Below are positions 1 to 6,238 of a DNA stretch of 12,748 nucleotides, piece after piece. Position 1 is the stretch's first letter. Every line of letters begins with the position of its first letter. This stretch comes from Acidobacteriota bacterium. Lineage in GTDB: Bacteria > Acidobacteriota > Terriglobia > Acidoferrales > 2-02-FULL-67-57. A program made the position numbers and the translations under genes. The stretch is taken from NCBI GenBank assembly GCA_016210895.1, contig JACQTG010000007.1:1-12748 (forward strand), read 5' to 3'. The notes below the pieces were generated by a model, which saw only the letters and a list, made by a program, of their open reading frames with translations, made no database searches and was not told the DNA's origin.

Positions 1-111
1 CGGGTAGCGGTGGAGTGCAACCGCACGATTGTACCGCGCGAGGCCTGGGAAACCGTGCGCGTGGCGGCAGGCGACGAGCTCGAGATTGTCCACTTCGTCG
101 GCGGCGGCTGA
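1..111 (+). CDS. thiS: Sulfur carrier protein ThiS, C-terminal part (5' end outside window)
   Basis: Frame 1 is open from the first base and stops at TGA 109-111, giving 36 residues that read like the second half of ThiS. A segment [14 protein letters not shown] is followed by [13 protein letters not shown] at the C-terminus. The terminal Gly-Gly is the family hallmark: it is adenylated by ThiF and converted to a thiocarboxylate that donates sulfur to the thiazole ring of thiamine through ThiG. Full ThiS proteins are about 65-70 residues, so roughly half is missing to the left. No thiG follows: after a 44-base gap the next gene, ribA, lies convergent. thiS is therefore the last gene of its transcript, or stands alone. 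The ubiquitin-like relative MoaD also ends in GG, but the 'EIVHFVGGG' ending fits ThiS better. Confidence 0.85.
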   Translation, partial: RVAVECNRTIVPREAWETVRVAAGDELEIVHFVGGG

Positions 112-155
112 GTCTGCCCCCGTCCCCGCAACCGACACCTGATCAACCCGCTGAG

Positions 156-767
156 CTAGAGCAGCAGCAGATGTCCCAGCTTCTCTTTTTTGGCGCGCAA
201 ATAGGCACGGGTCGCACGCTTGACCGAGGGCTGACAGGGCACGCGCTCGCGGACTTCAATCCCGGCTTCTTCAAGGGCGCGGACTTTTTCGGGGTTGTTG
301 GAGAGCAGTCGAATTTTGCGCAGTCCCAGCCGGCGCAGGGCAGCAGCGGCGAAGCGGTAGTCCCGCAAGTCGGCGGCAAAGCCGAGGCGGCGGTTGGCCT
401 CGACCGTGTCGGCACCCCGATCCTGGAGTGCATAGGCCTGGAGTTTATTCAGCAGACCAATCCCGCGCCCTTCCTCCGGCTCGTAGAGTAGGACGCCGGT
501 GCCAGCACGGGTAATGCGTCGGAGGGCGAGTTCGAGCTGGGCGCGGCAGTCGCAGCGCAGCGAATGAAACACATCCCCGGTGAGGCATTGTGAATGGAGG
601 CGCACGAGGGGAGCCGCCACCTGCCGCGGATTGCCCTTGACCAGAGCCACGAGAGCTTGCTCCGCCCGGGGGCCAGCGAAGGCAACGATGCGGAAACGGC
701 CAAAACGAGTGGGGAGCGCCGCCACAGCAATCTGCCGAATCCGAAGCTGACGCCGGTGGTTGTCCAT
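156..767 (-). CDS. ribA: GTP cyclohydrolase II (stand-alone RibA)
   Basis: Catalyses the first committed step of riboflavin synthesis, turning GTP into the 2,5-diamino-6-ribosylamino-pyrimidinone 5'-phosphate plus formate and pyrophosphate, in the cytoplasm. I start it at ATG 767 (203 residues), close to the 196 of E. coli RibA. A longer reading frame to 896 adds a basic stretch with no family counterpart and would cross the promoter. Zinc ligands are Cys61, Cys72 and Cys74 in HSQCLTGD...LRCDC. The GTP loop EEGRGIGL is at 98-105, with Tyr112 in AYALQD and Arg135 in LRDY matching the E. coli catalytic Tyr105 and Arg128. The tail EKLGHLL (196-201) is typical. There is no fused RibB (DHBP synthase) domain. 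The usual 'QEGR' reads 'EEGR' here. It is transcribed divergently from the sensor kinase, and its start is preceded by a candidate promoter with a very short leader. Confidence 0.93.
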   Translation of the reverse strand: MDNHRRQLRIRQIAVAALPTRFGRFRIVAFAGPRAEQALVALVKGNPRQVAAPLVRLHSQCLTGDVFHSLRCDCRAQLELALRRITRAGTGVLLYEPEEGRGIGLLNKLQAYALQDRGADTVEANRRLGFAADLRDYRFAAAALRRLGLRKIRLLSNNPEKVRALEEAGIEVRERVPCQPSVKRATRAYLRAKKEKLGHLLLL

Positions 768-780
768 GAGCTCTGCTGCG

Positions 781-809
781 ATTCTACCCTGCCGCCGAAA
801 GGGGCGCAA
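781..809 (-). promoter_or_regulatory. Candidate sigma70 promoter of ribA
   Basis: Read on the minus strand: -35 TTGCGC (804-809, 4/6 to consensus), a 17-base spacer, and -10 TAGAAT (781-786, 5/6). Transcription would begin near 774, leaving only about 6-7 bases before the ribA ATG at 767. That leaves no room for an FMN riboswitch and little for a Shine-Dalgarno site. Seen directly in sequence; activity is inferred. Confidence 0.55.
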
Positions 810-825
810 GCGCGCGCGGGCTTTC

Positions 826-854
826 TTTACAAAGACGACCCCTTCGGCTACCGT
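826..854 (+). promoter_or_regulatory. Weak candidate promoter of the sensor kinase gene
   Basis: TTTACA (826-831, 5/6 to the -35 consensus), a 17-base spacer, then TACCGT (849-854, only 3/6 to the -10). It lies in the 113-base gap shared with divergent ribA and would start a transcript about 20 bases before the GTG at 881. Good -35 and spacing but a poor -10, so low confidence. Confidence 0.3.
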
Positions 855-880
855 AGAGGCCGGCCAACGCAAACCTTGAG

Positions 881-2197
881 GTGCCATTCGGCGCAACTGT
901 GGGCCCGGAACTTCCGCTCAAAGACGTCGTTTTCACGCTACTGGTAAAGCTCGGAGTGGCCTCTTCGATCGCCGCGCTGCTCGCCCGGGCGACAACCTTC
1001 CAGCGCTTGCTGTTCAAGGAAGAGCGGGAGTTCGACGAGAAGATTCTGTTCGTTTTGCTCTTTGGCCCACCCGTGGCCTTGGGTGTGCTCGTGCGCATCG
1101 TGCTCGGTTATCGCGCCACCGACATCAGCTTGGAAGGGGCGATGATCGCCGGCCTGGTGGGAGGCCGGTTGACCGGCGTGACGGTGGGCATCCTGGCGGG
1201 TCTGCCCGCGTTTTTCAATCAAGAATGGTTGTCACTGCCCTTCGCCGCCGCCTGCGGGGCGGTAGGGGGCGTGTTGCGGGAGCTGTGCCGCAACAAGGAA
1301 CAAGTCTGGCGCTTCGGCCCTTTCGTCTACTTCAGCCTGCCGCGCTGGCTGCGCGACCTGGTGACGCGCGGGGAAGGGAACTGGCAGATGTTGCCGCTGC
1401 TGGCCTGCGTGTTGCTCGAGCTGGGCCGCATCGGGCTGGCGCGCATGTTTCCCGGAACGCTCTACTACCTTTGGAGTCCGGAGCCGGGCTGGCTAGTCCT
1501 GATCGTGCTCACGACCATCATCGCCGTGGGCATCCCGCTGATGATCTGGAACAACACGCGGCTCCAGCTCAAGCTGAAAGAGCAGGACAGCTTGCTCCTG
1601 CAGGCCCGGATTGAAGCTCTGACCAGCCAGATCAATCCCCACTTCCTCTTCAACACGCTCAACACGGTGTCCTCGCTCATTCGCCTCGACCCGGAGACAG
1701 CCCGCGGCCTGCTGGTGAAACTCTCCAACATTCTGCGCCGGCTGTTGCGCAAGCATGAGACATTCGTGGCCTTGCGCGAAGAGCTGCAATTCATTGATGA
1801 CTACCTCGACATCGAGGTCAAACGCTTCGGCCCGGAAAAGCTGCAATTCTTCAAAGAGATCGAGGAGCAATCCCTCGAAGCCATTGTGCCGAGCATGCTC
1901 TTGCAACCGATCGTGGAGAACTGTATCCGCCACGGGCTGAGCGACAAGATCGAAGGCGGCCGCATTCGCCTGCGCACAGCGCGCGGCAACGGGCGCCTGG
2001 TTATCGAAGTGGAAGACAATGGCGTGGGCATCCCGCCCGAGCGGATCGCCGCCATCACCCGCACCGGCATCGGGATGAGCAACGTGTACGAGCGGCTCAA
2101 GCTGCTTTACGGCAGCGACTACGTGCTCCGCATCGACAGCCGTCCGGGCGAAGGCACCTACGTCCACATCGAATTACCCGAACTCACGCCTACGTAA
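881..2197 (+). CDS. LytS/YehU-family membrane sensor histidine kinase
   Basis: 438 residues. The first ~225 hold about five or six membrane segments (roughly 13-35, 55-78, 84-108, 118-133, 170-190, 203-223), including the glycine-rich [14 protein letters not shown] that resembles the 5TMR-LYT sensor domain. A short linker leads to the His_kinase domain with phosphoacceptor His254 in NPHFLFN. The ATPase domain follows: N box ENCIRHGL (346-353), G1 box DNGVGI (379-384), G2 GIGMSN (396-401). All catalytic boxes look intact. Such kinases usually phosphorylate LytTR-type response regulators, but none is adjacent: the next gene is a metal transporter after 61 bases. Start GTG 881 is chosen because an in-frame stop lies at 854 and no other start falls between; GTG 899 is an alternative. 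There is no clear Shine-Dalgarno site. The sensed signal cannot be told from sequence. Confidence 0.9.
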   Translation: MPFGATVGPELPLKDVVFTLLVKLGVASSIAALLARATTFQRLLFKEEREFDEKILFVLLFGPPVALGVLVRIVLGYRATDISLEGAMIAGLVGGRLTGVTVGILAGLPAFFNQEWLSLPFAAACGAVGGVLRELCRNKEQVWRFGPFVYFSLPRWLRDLVTRGEGNWQMLPLLACVLLELGRIGLARMFPGTLYYLWSPEPGWLVLIVLTTIIAVGIPLMIWNNTRLQLKLKEQDSLLLQARIEALTSQINPHFLFNTLNTVSSLIRLDPETARGLLVKLSNILRRLLRKHETFVALREELQFIDDYLDIEVKRFGPEKLQFFKEIEEQSLEAIVPSMLLQPIVENCIRHGLSDKIEGGRIRLRTARGNGRLVIEVEDNGVGIPPERIAAITRTGIGMSNVYERLKLLYGSDYVLRIDSRPGEGTYVHIELPELTPT

Positions 2198-2248
2198 GGG
2201 ATTGTCGCAAACGAGGCTCGCTCCCACAGTTATCCACGCCAGAGGAAC

Positions 2249-2254
2249 AGGAGG
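2249..2254 (+). promoter_or_regulatory. Strong Shine-Dalgarno site fixing the VIT gene start
   Basis: AGGAGG lies 4 bases before GTG 2259. The reading frame extends 19 codons further up to a TTG at 2202 that has no ribosome site, so this box decides the start. Confidence 0.75.
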
Positions 2255-2258
2255 CAAC

Positions 2259-2813
2259 GTGCCACTGCAACCTGACCCGAAATCAACTGCCGCGCTTGGG
2301 TTTTGGCCCTCCTGGGCGCACCACATTGGCGACCTGGTGTTCGGGGCCAATGACGGCATCATCACCACCTTTGCTGTAGTTAGCGGGGCCACGGGCGCAG
2401 CGCTCAGCCCACGCGTGGCTATCATTCTGGGTGTGGCGAACCTGCTTGCCGACGGCTTTGCAATGGGCGCGGGCAACTATCTGGGCACGCGCTCGGAGCA
2501 GGAGTACCAGCTCAGCGTCACGGGGATGCGGACCGAAACCCAGCTCCACGCGGTCGGCCACGCGGCGGCCATCTTTGCGGCGTTCATCGCCGCCGGCAGC
2601 GTACCCCTGCTGCCATTCATCCTGGTAGACGGCGACCACATCTTTTGGGCCTCTTGCGGAGCCACCGGGATGACACTGTTCGCAGTCGGAAGCCTGCGCA
2701 CGTTAGTTACCCGAGCACGCTGGTTTGTGAGCGGATTGGAGATGCTGCTGGTCGGCTCCGTGGCTGCCGCGGTGGCCTACGGCGTGGGATATCTTCTCCG
2801 CCAGATCAGCTGA
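2259..2813 (+). CDS. VIT1/CCC1-family iron/manganese transporter, short form
   Basis: 184 residues, hydrophobic, with about five membrane helices. The family signature is clear: [18 protein letters not shown] in helix 1 (21-38) and [20 protein letters not shown] in helix 2 (60-79). Both carry acidic and Met residues (Asp25, Asp32, Asp65, Met69) where relatives line the metal path. Later helices cover about 99-121, 126-148 and 157-180. Family members export Fe2+ or Mn2+ from the cytosol by proton exchange, protecting against metal excess. Only about 20 residues (80-98) join helices 2 and 3, so the cytoplasmic three-helix metal-binding domain of plant VIT1 is absent. It lies 61 bases after the kinase gene and 13 before the metallopeptidase gene. 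The exact metal and direction are not determinable here. Confidence 0.88.
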   Translation: MPLQPDPKSTAALGFWPSWAHHIGDLVFGANDGIITTFAVVSGATGAALSPRVAIILGVANLLADGFAMGAGNYLGTRSEQEYQLSVTGMRTETQLHAVGHAAAIFAAFIAAGSVPLLPFILVDGDHIFWASCGATGMTLFAVGSLRTLVTRARWFVSGLEMLLVGSVAAAVAYGVGYLLRQIS

Positions 2814-2826
2814 GCGTGGCGGGGAA

Positions 2827-3186
2827 ATGCAGCGGCAGAAGTTTGAGAGGCTCGTGGAAGAAGCTCTCGGGGAGCTGCCCGGCGAATTCCGCACCAAGCT
2901 CGAAAACATTGTAGTGCTGGTGGAAGACGCACCACCTGGCTCCAGAAGGTCACGAGGGGGCGGAGCCGGGAAAGGCCGGTTGCTGCTGGGCCTGTTCACG
3001 GGCGTTCCGCGCACAAGCAAGAGCGTCTTCGAGCCGAGCCCACCGGACCGCATCATCCTCTACCAGAAAAACATTGAAGCCGTCTGCGCGACGGAGGAGG
3101 AAATCCGCGAGCAGGTTCGCCTGACGGTGCTCCATGAGCTCGGCCACTATTTCGGTCTGTCGGAGGATCAACTCCGCCATCTCTAG
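2827..3186 (+). CDS. Minimal zincin metallopeptidase family protein (PF06262-like)
   Basis: 119 residues with HELGHYFGLSED at 103-114: His103 and His107 with catalytic Glu104 form a classic HExxH zinc site, and the 'HExxHxxG' extension plus the acidic Glu113/Asp114 fit the small zincin-like family formerly called DUF1025. The N-terminal helix FERLVEEALGELP (6-18) and the segment 'ENIVVLVEDAP' (26-36) are typical openings. The length matches the family, which is essentially a bare catalytic core. A basic Gly/Arg loop (39-51) looks flexible. No signal peptide or membrane helix, so it should be cytoplasmic. Substrates of this family are not established to my knowledge. ATG 2827 follows GGCGGGG and lies 13 bases after the VIT gene stop, suggesting co-transcription. 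Confidence 0.82.
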   Translation: MQRQKFERLVEEALGELPGEFRTKLENIVVLVEDAPPGSRRSRGGGAGKGRLLLGLFTGVPRTSKSVFEPSPPDRIILYQKNIEAVCATEEEIREQVRLTVLHELGHYFGLSEDQLRHL

Positions 3187-3209
3187 GGCGGCCGCAGATG
3201 AAACCTCAA

Positions 3210-4355
3210 CTATTGACTCTGTTGGAGGACGCGGTCGTAGAAGGCCAGATAGTGGGGAATGATGAGCGTGGAGCAAAAACGCTGCTGGGCACAGGCACGG
3301 GCTTGCTGGCCGAGCTGGCGTGCCCGCTCCGGGTTTGACAGGACTTCGAGCGCCCGTTCTGCCATTGTCGCTACGTCGCCCACGTCGGCCAGGTAGCCGC
3401 ACACGCCGTCGGTGACGACTTCCGGGACGCCGCCCACACGCGTGGCGATGATCGGAACTTCGCAGGCCATTGCCTCCAGTGCCGCCAGACCGAAGGACTC
3501 CATTTCGCTCGGCAGCAAGAACAGATCGGCCAGGGCCAGCTTCTCGTAGACGCGATTTTGCTTGCCCATAAAGTGCACGTCCTCCTCGACGCCCTTCTCG
3601 CGCACCAGCCATTCCGCCTTGGCGCGCTCCGGACCGTCGCCTATGAGCAAGAGCTTGGCTGGCAAAGCACGGCGCACGCGCGCGAAAATCTCAATCACAT
3701 CCGGCAGGCGCTTGACGGGGCGGAAATTCGAAAGGTGGGCGACGATGGGCTCCTCTGGCCCGGCAAACTGGGCGCGCAGGGTAGGGTTTGGCTGGCGACG
3801 GTAGCGCTCGCAGTTGACGAAATTGGCAATCACCTCGATGGACTTTTGCAGGTTGAAATCCCGCAAGGTGACTTGGCGGAGGTACTCGGAGACGGCGGTC
3901 ACGCCATCGCTGCGCTCGATGGCAAAGCGCGTGATGGGCAGATAGGACCGATCCTGCCCGATCAAGGTGATGTCGGTGCCGTGAAGTGTGGTGACGAAGG
4001 GCAGGCGCCGCCGCGAGAGCATCTGCTGCGCCAGTAGCGCGCTGACGGAATGCGGGATGGCGTAGTGGACGTGGAGCAGGTCGAGCTCGTAGTGCTCGGC
4101 CACTTCGGCCATCTGTGTTGCCAAAGCCAACTCGTAGGGTGGGTAGTCGAACAGGGGATAGTGGCTGACCTCGACTTCGTGGAAGCTGACGCGGCTGGCT
4201 ACGTCCGGCTGGTCGGGCAGCTCGGCCAACCGGATGGGCAGGGCATAGGTGATGAAATGCACTTCATGGCCCCGAGCGGCGAGTTCCATTCCCAGTTCGG
4301 TGGCCACCACGCCGCTGCCGCCATAGGTCGGATAGCAAGTAATGCCAATTCTCAT
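3210..4355 (-). CDS. bshA: N-acetyl-alpha-D-glucosaminyl L-malate synthase BshA
   Basis: GT4-family glycosyltransferase that joins UDP-GlcNAc to L-malate, the first step of bacillithiol synthesis, in the cytoplasm. 381 residues, matching the family. The opening [20 protein letters not shown] (2-21) is nearly diagnostic for BshA. Further marks are [10 protein letters not shown] (94-103), LHGTDIT (124-130), and the retaining-GT EX7E motif Glu286-Glu294 in ESFGLAALE, followed by [11 protein letters not shown] (304-314). The frame extends six codons upstream to a TTG, but ATG 4355 aligns with the family start. bshB and bshC are not in the window; in many genomes they are unlinked. It converges with the metallopeptidase gene (23-base gap) and diverges from the SDR gene. 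A candidate promoter precedes it. The general GT4 family also contains many other sugar transferases, but the N-terminal motif makes BshA the clear choice. Confidence 0.94.
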   Translation of the reverse strand: MRIGITCYPTYGGSGVVATELGMELAARGHEVHFITYALPIRLAELPDQPDVASRVSFHEVEVSHYPLFDYPPYELALATQMAEVAEHYELDLLHVHYAIPHSVSALLAQQMLSRRRLPFVTTLHGTDITLIGQDRSYLPITRFAIERSDGVTAVSEYLRQVTLRDFNLQKSIEVIANFVNCERYRRQPNPTLRAQFAGPEEPIVAHLSNFRPVKRLPDVIEIFARVRRALPAKLLLIGDGPERAKAEWLVREKGVEEDVHFMGKQNRVYEKLALADLFLLPSEMESFGLAALEAMACEVPIIATRVGGVPEVVTDGVCGYLADVGDVATMAERALEVLSNPERARQLGQQARACAQQRFCSTLIIPHYLAFYDRVLQQSQ

Positions 4356-4379
4356 CGCTGCCCCGAGAGGCAAAGTCCG

Positions 4380-4408
4380 ACTCTAACAAACCATCTCCGC
4401 CGCCTCAA
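4380..4408 (-). promoter_or_regulatory. Candidate promoter of bshA (extended -10)
   Basis: On the minus strand: -35 TTGAGG (4403-4408, 4/6), 17-base spacer, -10 TAGAGT (4380-4385, 4/6), with a TG one base before the -10 (extended -10). Predicted start near 4373 gives a leader of about 18 bases to ATG 4355. Confidence 0.45.
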
Positions 4409-4434
4409 GCCGTCCCGGTCATACACTGGCTGCC

Positions 4435-4463
4435 TGGACATCGACCGCCCCGCATGTTAGATT
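4435..4463 (+). promoter_or_regulatory. Candidate promoter of the SDR-thioesterase pair
   Basis: TGGACA (4435-4440, 5/6 to -35), exactly 17 bases, TAGATT (4458-4463, 4/6 to -10). Start would be near 4470, about 37 bases before GTG 4507. It stands back to back with the bshA promoter, the two -35 boxes being 26 bases apart, so one regulator could act on both. Confidence 0.5.
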
Positions 4464-4506
4464 CCTGAGCTTCTTCTTTTCTTAGACGAACCACCTGGGA
4501 TTTTCG

Positions 4507-5268
4507 GTGCGGCTCCGGAACAAAGTGACCCTCATCACCGGCGGCGGCACAGGCATCGGGCGCGCCTGCGCGGAATTGTTCGCCCGGGAAGGTGCCACAG
4601 TGGTTATCGCCGGCCGCAGACGCGAGCCGCTGGAGGAGGTCCGGGACGCCATTAGGGCGGCGGGCGGATCGTGCCTGGTGGAGCCGTGCGACGTCAGCCG
4701 CAGCACGGAAGTTGAGCGCTTGGTGGCTCGCACGGTCGAGGCGTACGACACGCTGAATGTAGTGGTCAACAATGCCGGCGTGTGGTTCAAAGGCACGGCC
4801 GAAGAAACCAGCGAAGCTGACTGGGACCGGATCATCAATATCAATCTAAAAGGAGTTTTTCTGGTGTCGCGTGCGGCGATTCCGGTGCTCCGGCGCGCGG
4901 GCGGTGGCTCGATCGTCAACATCAGTTCGATCCTGGGATTGGTGGGAATCAAACGGCGCGTTGCCTACGCCGCTTCGAAGGGTGGTGTCACCTTGCTCAC
5001 GCGCGCGATGGCCTTGGATTTGGGGCCGGACCAGATCCGCGTCAACTGCATCTGTCCCGGGATCATCGAGACCGACATAGTCAGAACTCTTCTGAGCCAG
5101 AGCGCAGATCCGGAAGGGGAGCGCCGGAAGCGGGTAGAGCAGTTGGCGCTAGCGCGCATGGGCCGGCCTGAAGACGTGGCCCGATTGGCCGTTTACCTCG
5201 CCTCGGATGAATCCTCCTGGATGACCGGGGCGGCGATCCCGCTGGACGCGGGTTTTACGGCTGCGTGA
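4507..5268 (+). CDS. SDR-family NAD(P)-dependent oxidoreductase
   Basis: Classical short-chain dehydrogenase/reductase, 253 residues, the usual length. Cofactor loop TGGGTGIG is at 11-18, NNAG at 88-91, the structural Asn113 in NLKG, and the catalytic set Ser141, Tyr154, Lys158 (YAASK). The C-terminal PGIIETD (184-190) and GAAIPLDAGF (241-250) are family-typical. Arg37-Arg39 just after the second strand (IAGRRR) favours NADP(H) over NAD(H), an inference. Substrate is unknown: FabG-like 3-oxoacyl reductases and many alcohol dehydrogenases look alike. Start GTG 4507 has a weak GGGA six bases upstream. A thioesterase gene follows six bases after the stop, hinting at work on acyl-CoA or acyl-ACP substrates. 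No sign of transfer. Confidence 0.88.
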   Translation: MRLRNKVTLITGGGTGIGRACAELFAREGATVVIAGRRREPLEEVRDAIRAAGGSCLVEPCDVSRSTEVERLVARTVEAYDTLNVVVNNAGVWFKGTAEETSEADWDRIININLKGVFLVSRAAIPVLRRAGGGSIVNISSILGLVGIKRRVAYAASKGGVTLLTRAMALDLGPDQIRVNCICPGIIETDIVRTLLSQSADPEGERRKRVEQLALARMGRPEDVARLAVYLASDESSWMTGAAIPLDAGFTAA

Positions 5269-5274
5269 AGAACG

Positions 5275-5709
5275 ATGCGCAAGAAAAAAGTCCGCCCACG
5301 GCACCTGGACCGGATTCGGCAGACGTTTCATCGGGTGGAGATTGTCCGGCAGTTGGGGATGAAGCTCGAGCGGCTACGTGCGGGTCAGGCGACGCTGCTT
5401 CTCGACATCCGCGAGGAGCACCTGCATCCACAGGGAGCGGTGCACGGCGGCGTGATAGCCACGCTCGTGGACACGGCCCTGGGTATGGCGTTGTTCACGT
5501 TGGTGCCGCCGCAGACCCGGATGGCGACGATTGAGATGAGCGTGAACTACCTGGCCGCGCACCGGAGCGGGCGCTTGCGGGCCGAGGCACGGGTATTGCG
5601 GCTGGGGCGGCGAATTGCCGTAGGCGAAGTCGACGTCTGGAATCGCAGGCGTGAGCGGGTGGCCAAGAGTCTCCTCACCTACGCCATCCGGAGGAAAAGA
5701 GAGAGGTAG
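5275..5709 (+). CDS. PaaI/YbgC-like hotdog-fold thioesterase
   Basis: 144 residues, the length of a single hotdog domain. The segment HPQGAVHGGVIATLVDTALG (51-70) is the PaaI-family core: the HGG turn (57-59) followed by the long hotdog helix with Asp66, which usually helps position the catalytic water. The strand TIEMSVNYLAAHRSGRLRAEA (85-105) matches the family's 'T-x-x-x-x-V-x-Y-L-x-P' strand. These enzymes hydrolyse acyl-CoA thioesters such as phenylacetyl-CoA or hydroxybenzoyl-CoA; the substrate here is unknown. N- and C-termini are unusually basic (RKKK..., RRKRER). ATG 5275 is six bases after the SDR stop, so the two are probably co-transcribed. It converges on the Hfq-like gene with a 32-base gap that shows no clear terminator. 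Confidence 0.87.
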   Translation: MRKKKVRPRHLDRIRQTFHRVEIVRQLGMKLERLRAGQATLLLDIREEHLHPQGAVHGGVIATLVDTALGMALFTLVPPQTRMATIEMSVNYLAAHRSGRLRAEARVLRLGRRIAVGEVDVWNRRRERVAKSLLTYAIRRKRER

Positions 5710-5741
5710 GAGTTTGCCCGCGTCTCCCACCGGGCCGCGCG

Positions 5742-6101
5742 TTAGTCGCGCTCCGTCCCGATCGTAGCCGTCTCCAGTTCTGGCTCCTCGCGCCGTTCCT
5801 GGCCCGCGCCGTTCGTCTCCTTGTAGAGATACTTGATGCTCGACTTGTAAACGAGCAGGTTGGGCTGCGCCGTACGGGTAATCTTGACGCAATTCTTGTC
5901 GTACCACTCGATGGTACCGCGGATGACCTCTCCGTCGGCCAGCACCACCACCATCGGCGTTCGGGCCTGCATCTGCTTGACGTAGTAATAGGATTCGGCG
6001 TTTGTTTGCTCAGGCGGAACGGGTTTCTTGCGCGCGCCCGGCGCGCTGCCCACCTGTTCCTTGACCTCTGCCAGCGATGGACGAATGAGTCGGCGGTTCA
6101 C
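5742..6101 (-). CDS. Hfq-like RNA-binding (Sm-fold) protein with N- and C-terminal extensions
   Basis: 119 residues. The central part resembles Hfq: [25 protein letters not shown] (50-74) fits the Sm1 strand pattern (hydrophobic strand, 'L-x-[ND]-G-x-x-[ILV]-x-G-x-I-x-x-[FY]-D'). [15 protein letters not shown] (81-95) sits where Hfq has its Sm2 motif. Hfq assembles into rings that pair small RNAs with mRNAs. Sm2 here reads Tyr-Lys-Ser instead of the usual Tyr-Lys-His, so the proximal RNA pocket should differ. A 45-residue basic/proline-containing N-terminal tail and an acidic C-terminal tail (101-119) flank the core, unlike the very short N-terminus of E. coli Hfq. Start GTG 6101 is set by AAGGAG eight bases upstream. 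It lies 137 bases downstream of holB on the same strand. I am confident of the Sm-like fold, less sure it acts as a true Hfq. Confidence 0.75.
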   Translation of the reverse strand: MNRRLIRPSLAEVKEQVGSAPGARKKPVPPEQTNAESYYYVKQMQARTPMVVVLADGEVIRGTIEWYDKNCVKITRTAQPNLLVYKSSIKYLYKETNGAGQERREEPELETATIGTERD

Positions 6102-6109
6102 GGTAGTTA

Positions 6110-6115
6110 CTCCTT
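6110..6115 (-). promoter_or_regulatory. Shine-Dalgarno site of the Hfq-like gene
   Basis: AAGGAG on the minus strand, 8 bases before GTG 6101. It fixes the non-ATG start and is among the best ribosome sites in the window. Confidence 0.7.
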
Positions 6116-6117
6116 CT

Positions 6118-6137
6118 AGTAGGACATCTCCTGTACT
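6118..6137 (-). promoter_or_regulatory. Hairpin abutting the Hfq-like gene's ribosome binding site
   Basis: In the minus-strand RNA, AGU + bulge AC + AGGA, loop GAUG, then UCCU ACU form a seven-pair stem with a two-base bulge. It ends two bases before the AAGGAG box. This position could modulate ribosome access or protect the 5' part of the message. Pairing is read by eye; function is inferred. Confidence 0.35.
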
Positions 6138-6174
6138 GACGTGGGTCTGCTGGGCACCCTCCCTGGGCGATACC

Positions 6175-6196
6175 CCTGAAGCGTTGCGGCTTCGGG
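6175..6196. repeat. Inverted repeat in the holB/Hfq-like intergenic gap
   Basis: CCTGAAGC, a six-base loop, then GCTTCGGG. As plus-strand RNA it gives eight consecutive pairs (one G-U); as minus-strand RNA five pairs plus two beyond a mismatch. No U-tract follows on either side, so it is not a standard terminator. It is part of a 137-base gap (6102-6238) otherwise without a gene or a good promoter. Confidence 0.4.
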
Positions 6197-6238
6197 CGAA
6201 GGACCTCCAGGCCGCAGGAAACTTCCCGGCTCGCTTAC

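Noticed and set aside
768..880. FMN riboswitch ahead of ribA
   Set aside because: The whole gap is 113 bases and the likely transcript start is only 6-7 bases before the ATG; no FMN-element sequence pattern is seen.
768..896. 43-residue N-terminal extension of RibA
   Set aside because: Basic stretch without family match, and the best promoter (781-809) lies within it.
1493..2167. 224-codon minus-strand frame opposite the sensor kinase
   Set aside because: Antisense shadow of the ATPase and His_kinase domains; no recognisable motif, membrane helix or ribosome site.
2202..2258. TTG start 19 codons upstream for the VIT gene
   Set aside because: No ribosome site there, while AGGAGG precedes GTG 2259, which also gives a sensible N-terminus.
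5710..5741. Intrinsic terminator between the convergent thioesterase and Hfq-like genes
   Set aside because: A five-pair GCCCG/CGGGC stem with a ten-base loop exists but has no U-tract; too weak to call.
6102..6238. Known riboswitch (c-di-GMP-I, glycine, SAM) in the gap before the Hfq-like gene
   Set aside because: The conserved core sequences of these classes are not present; only simple hairpins are seen.
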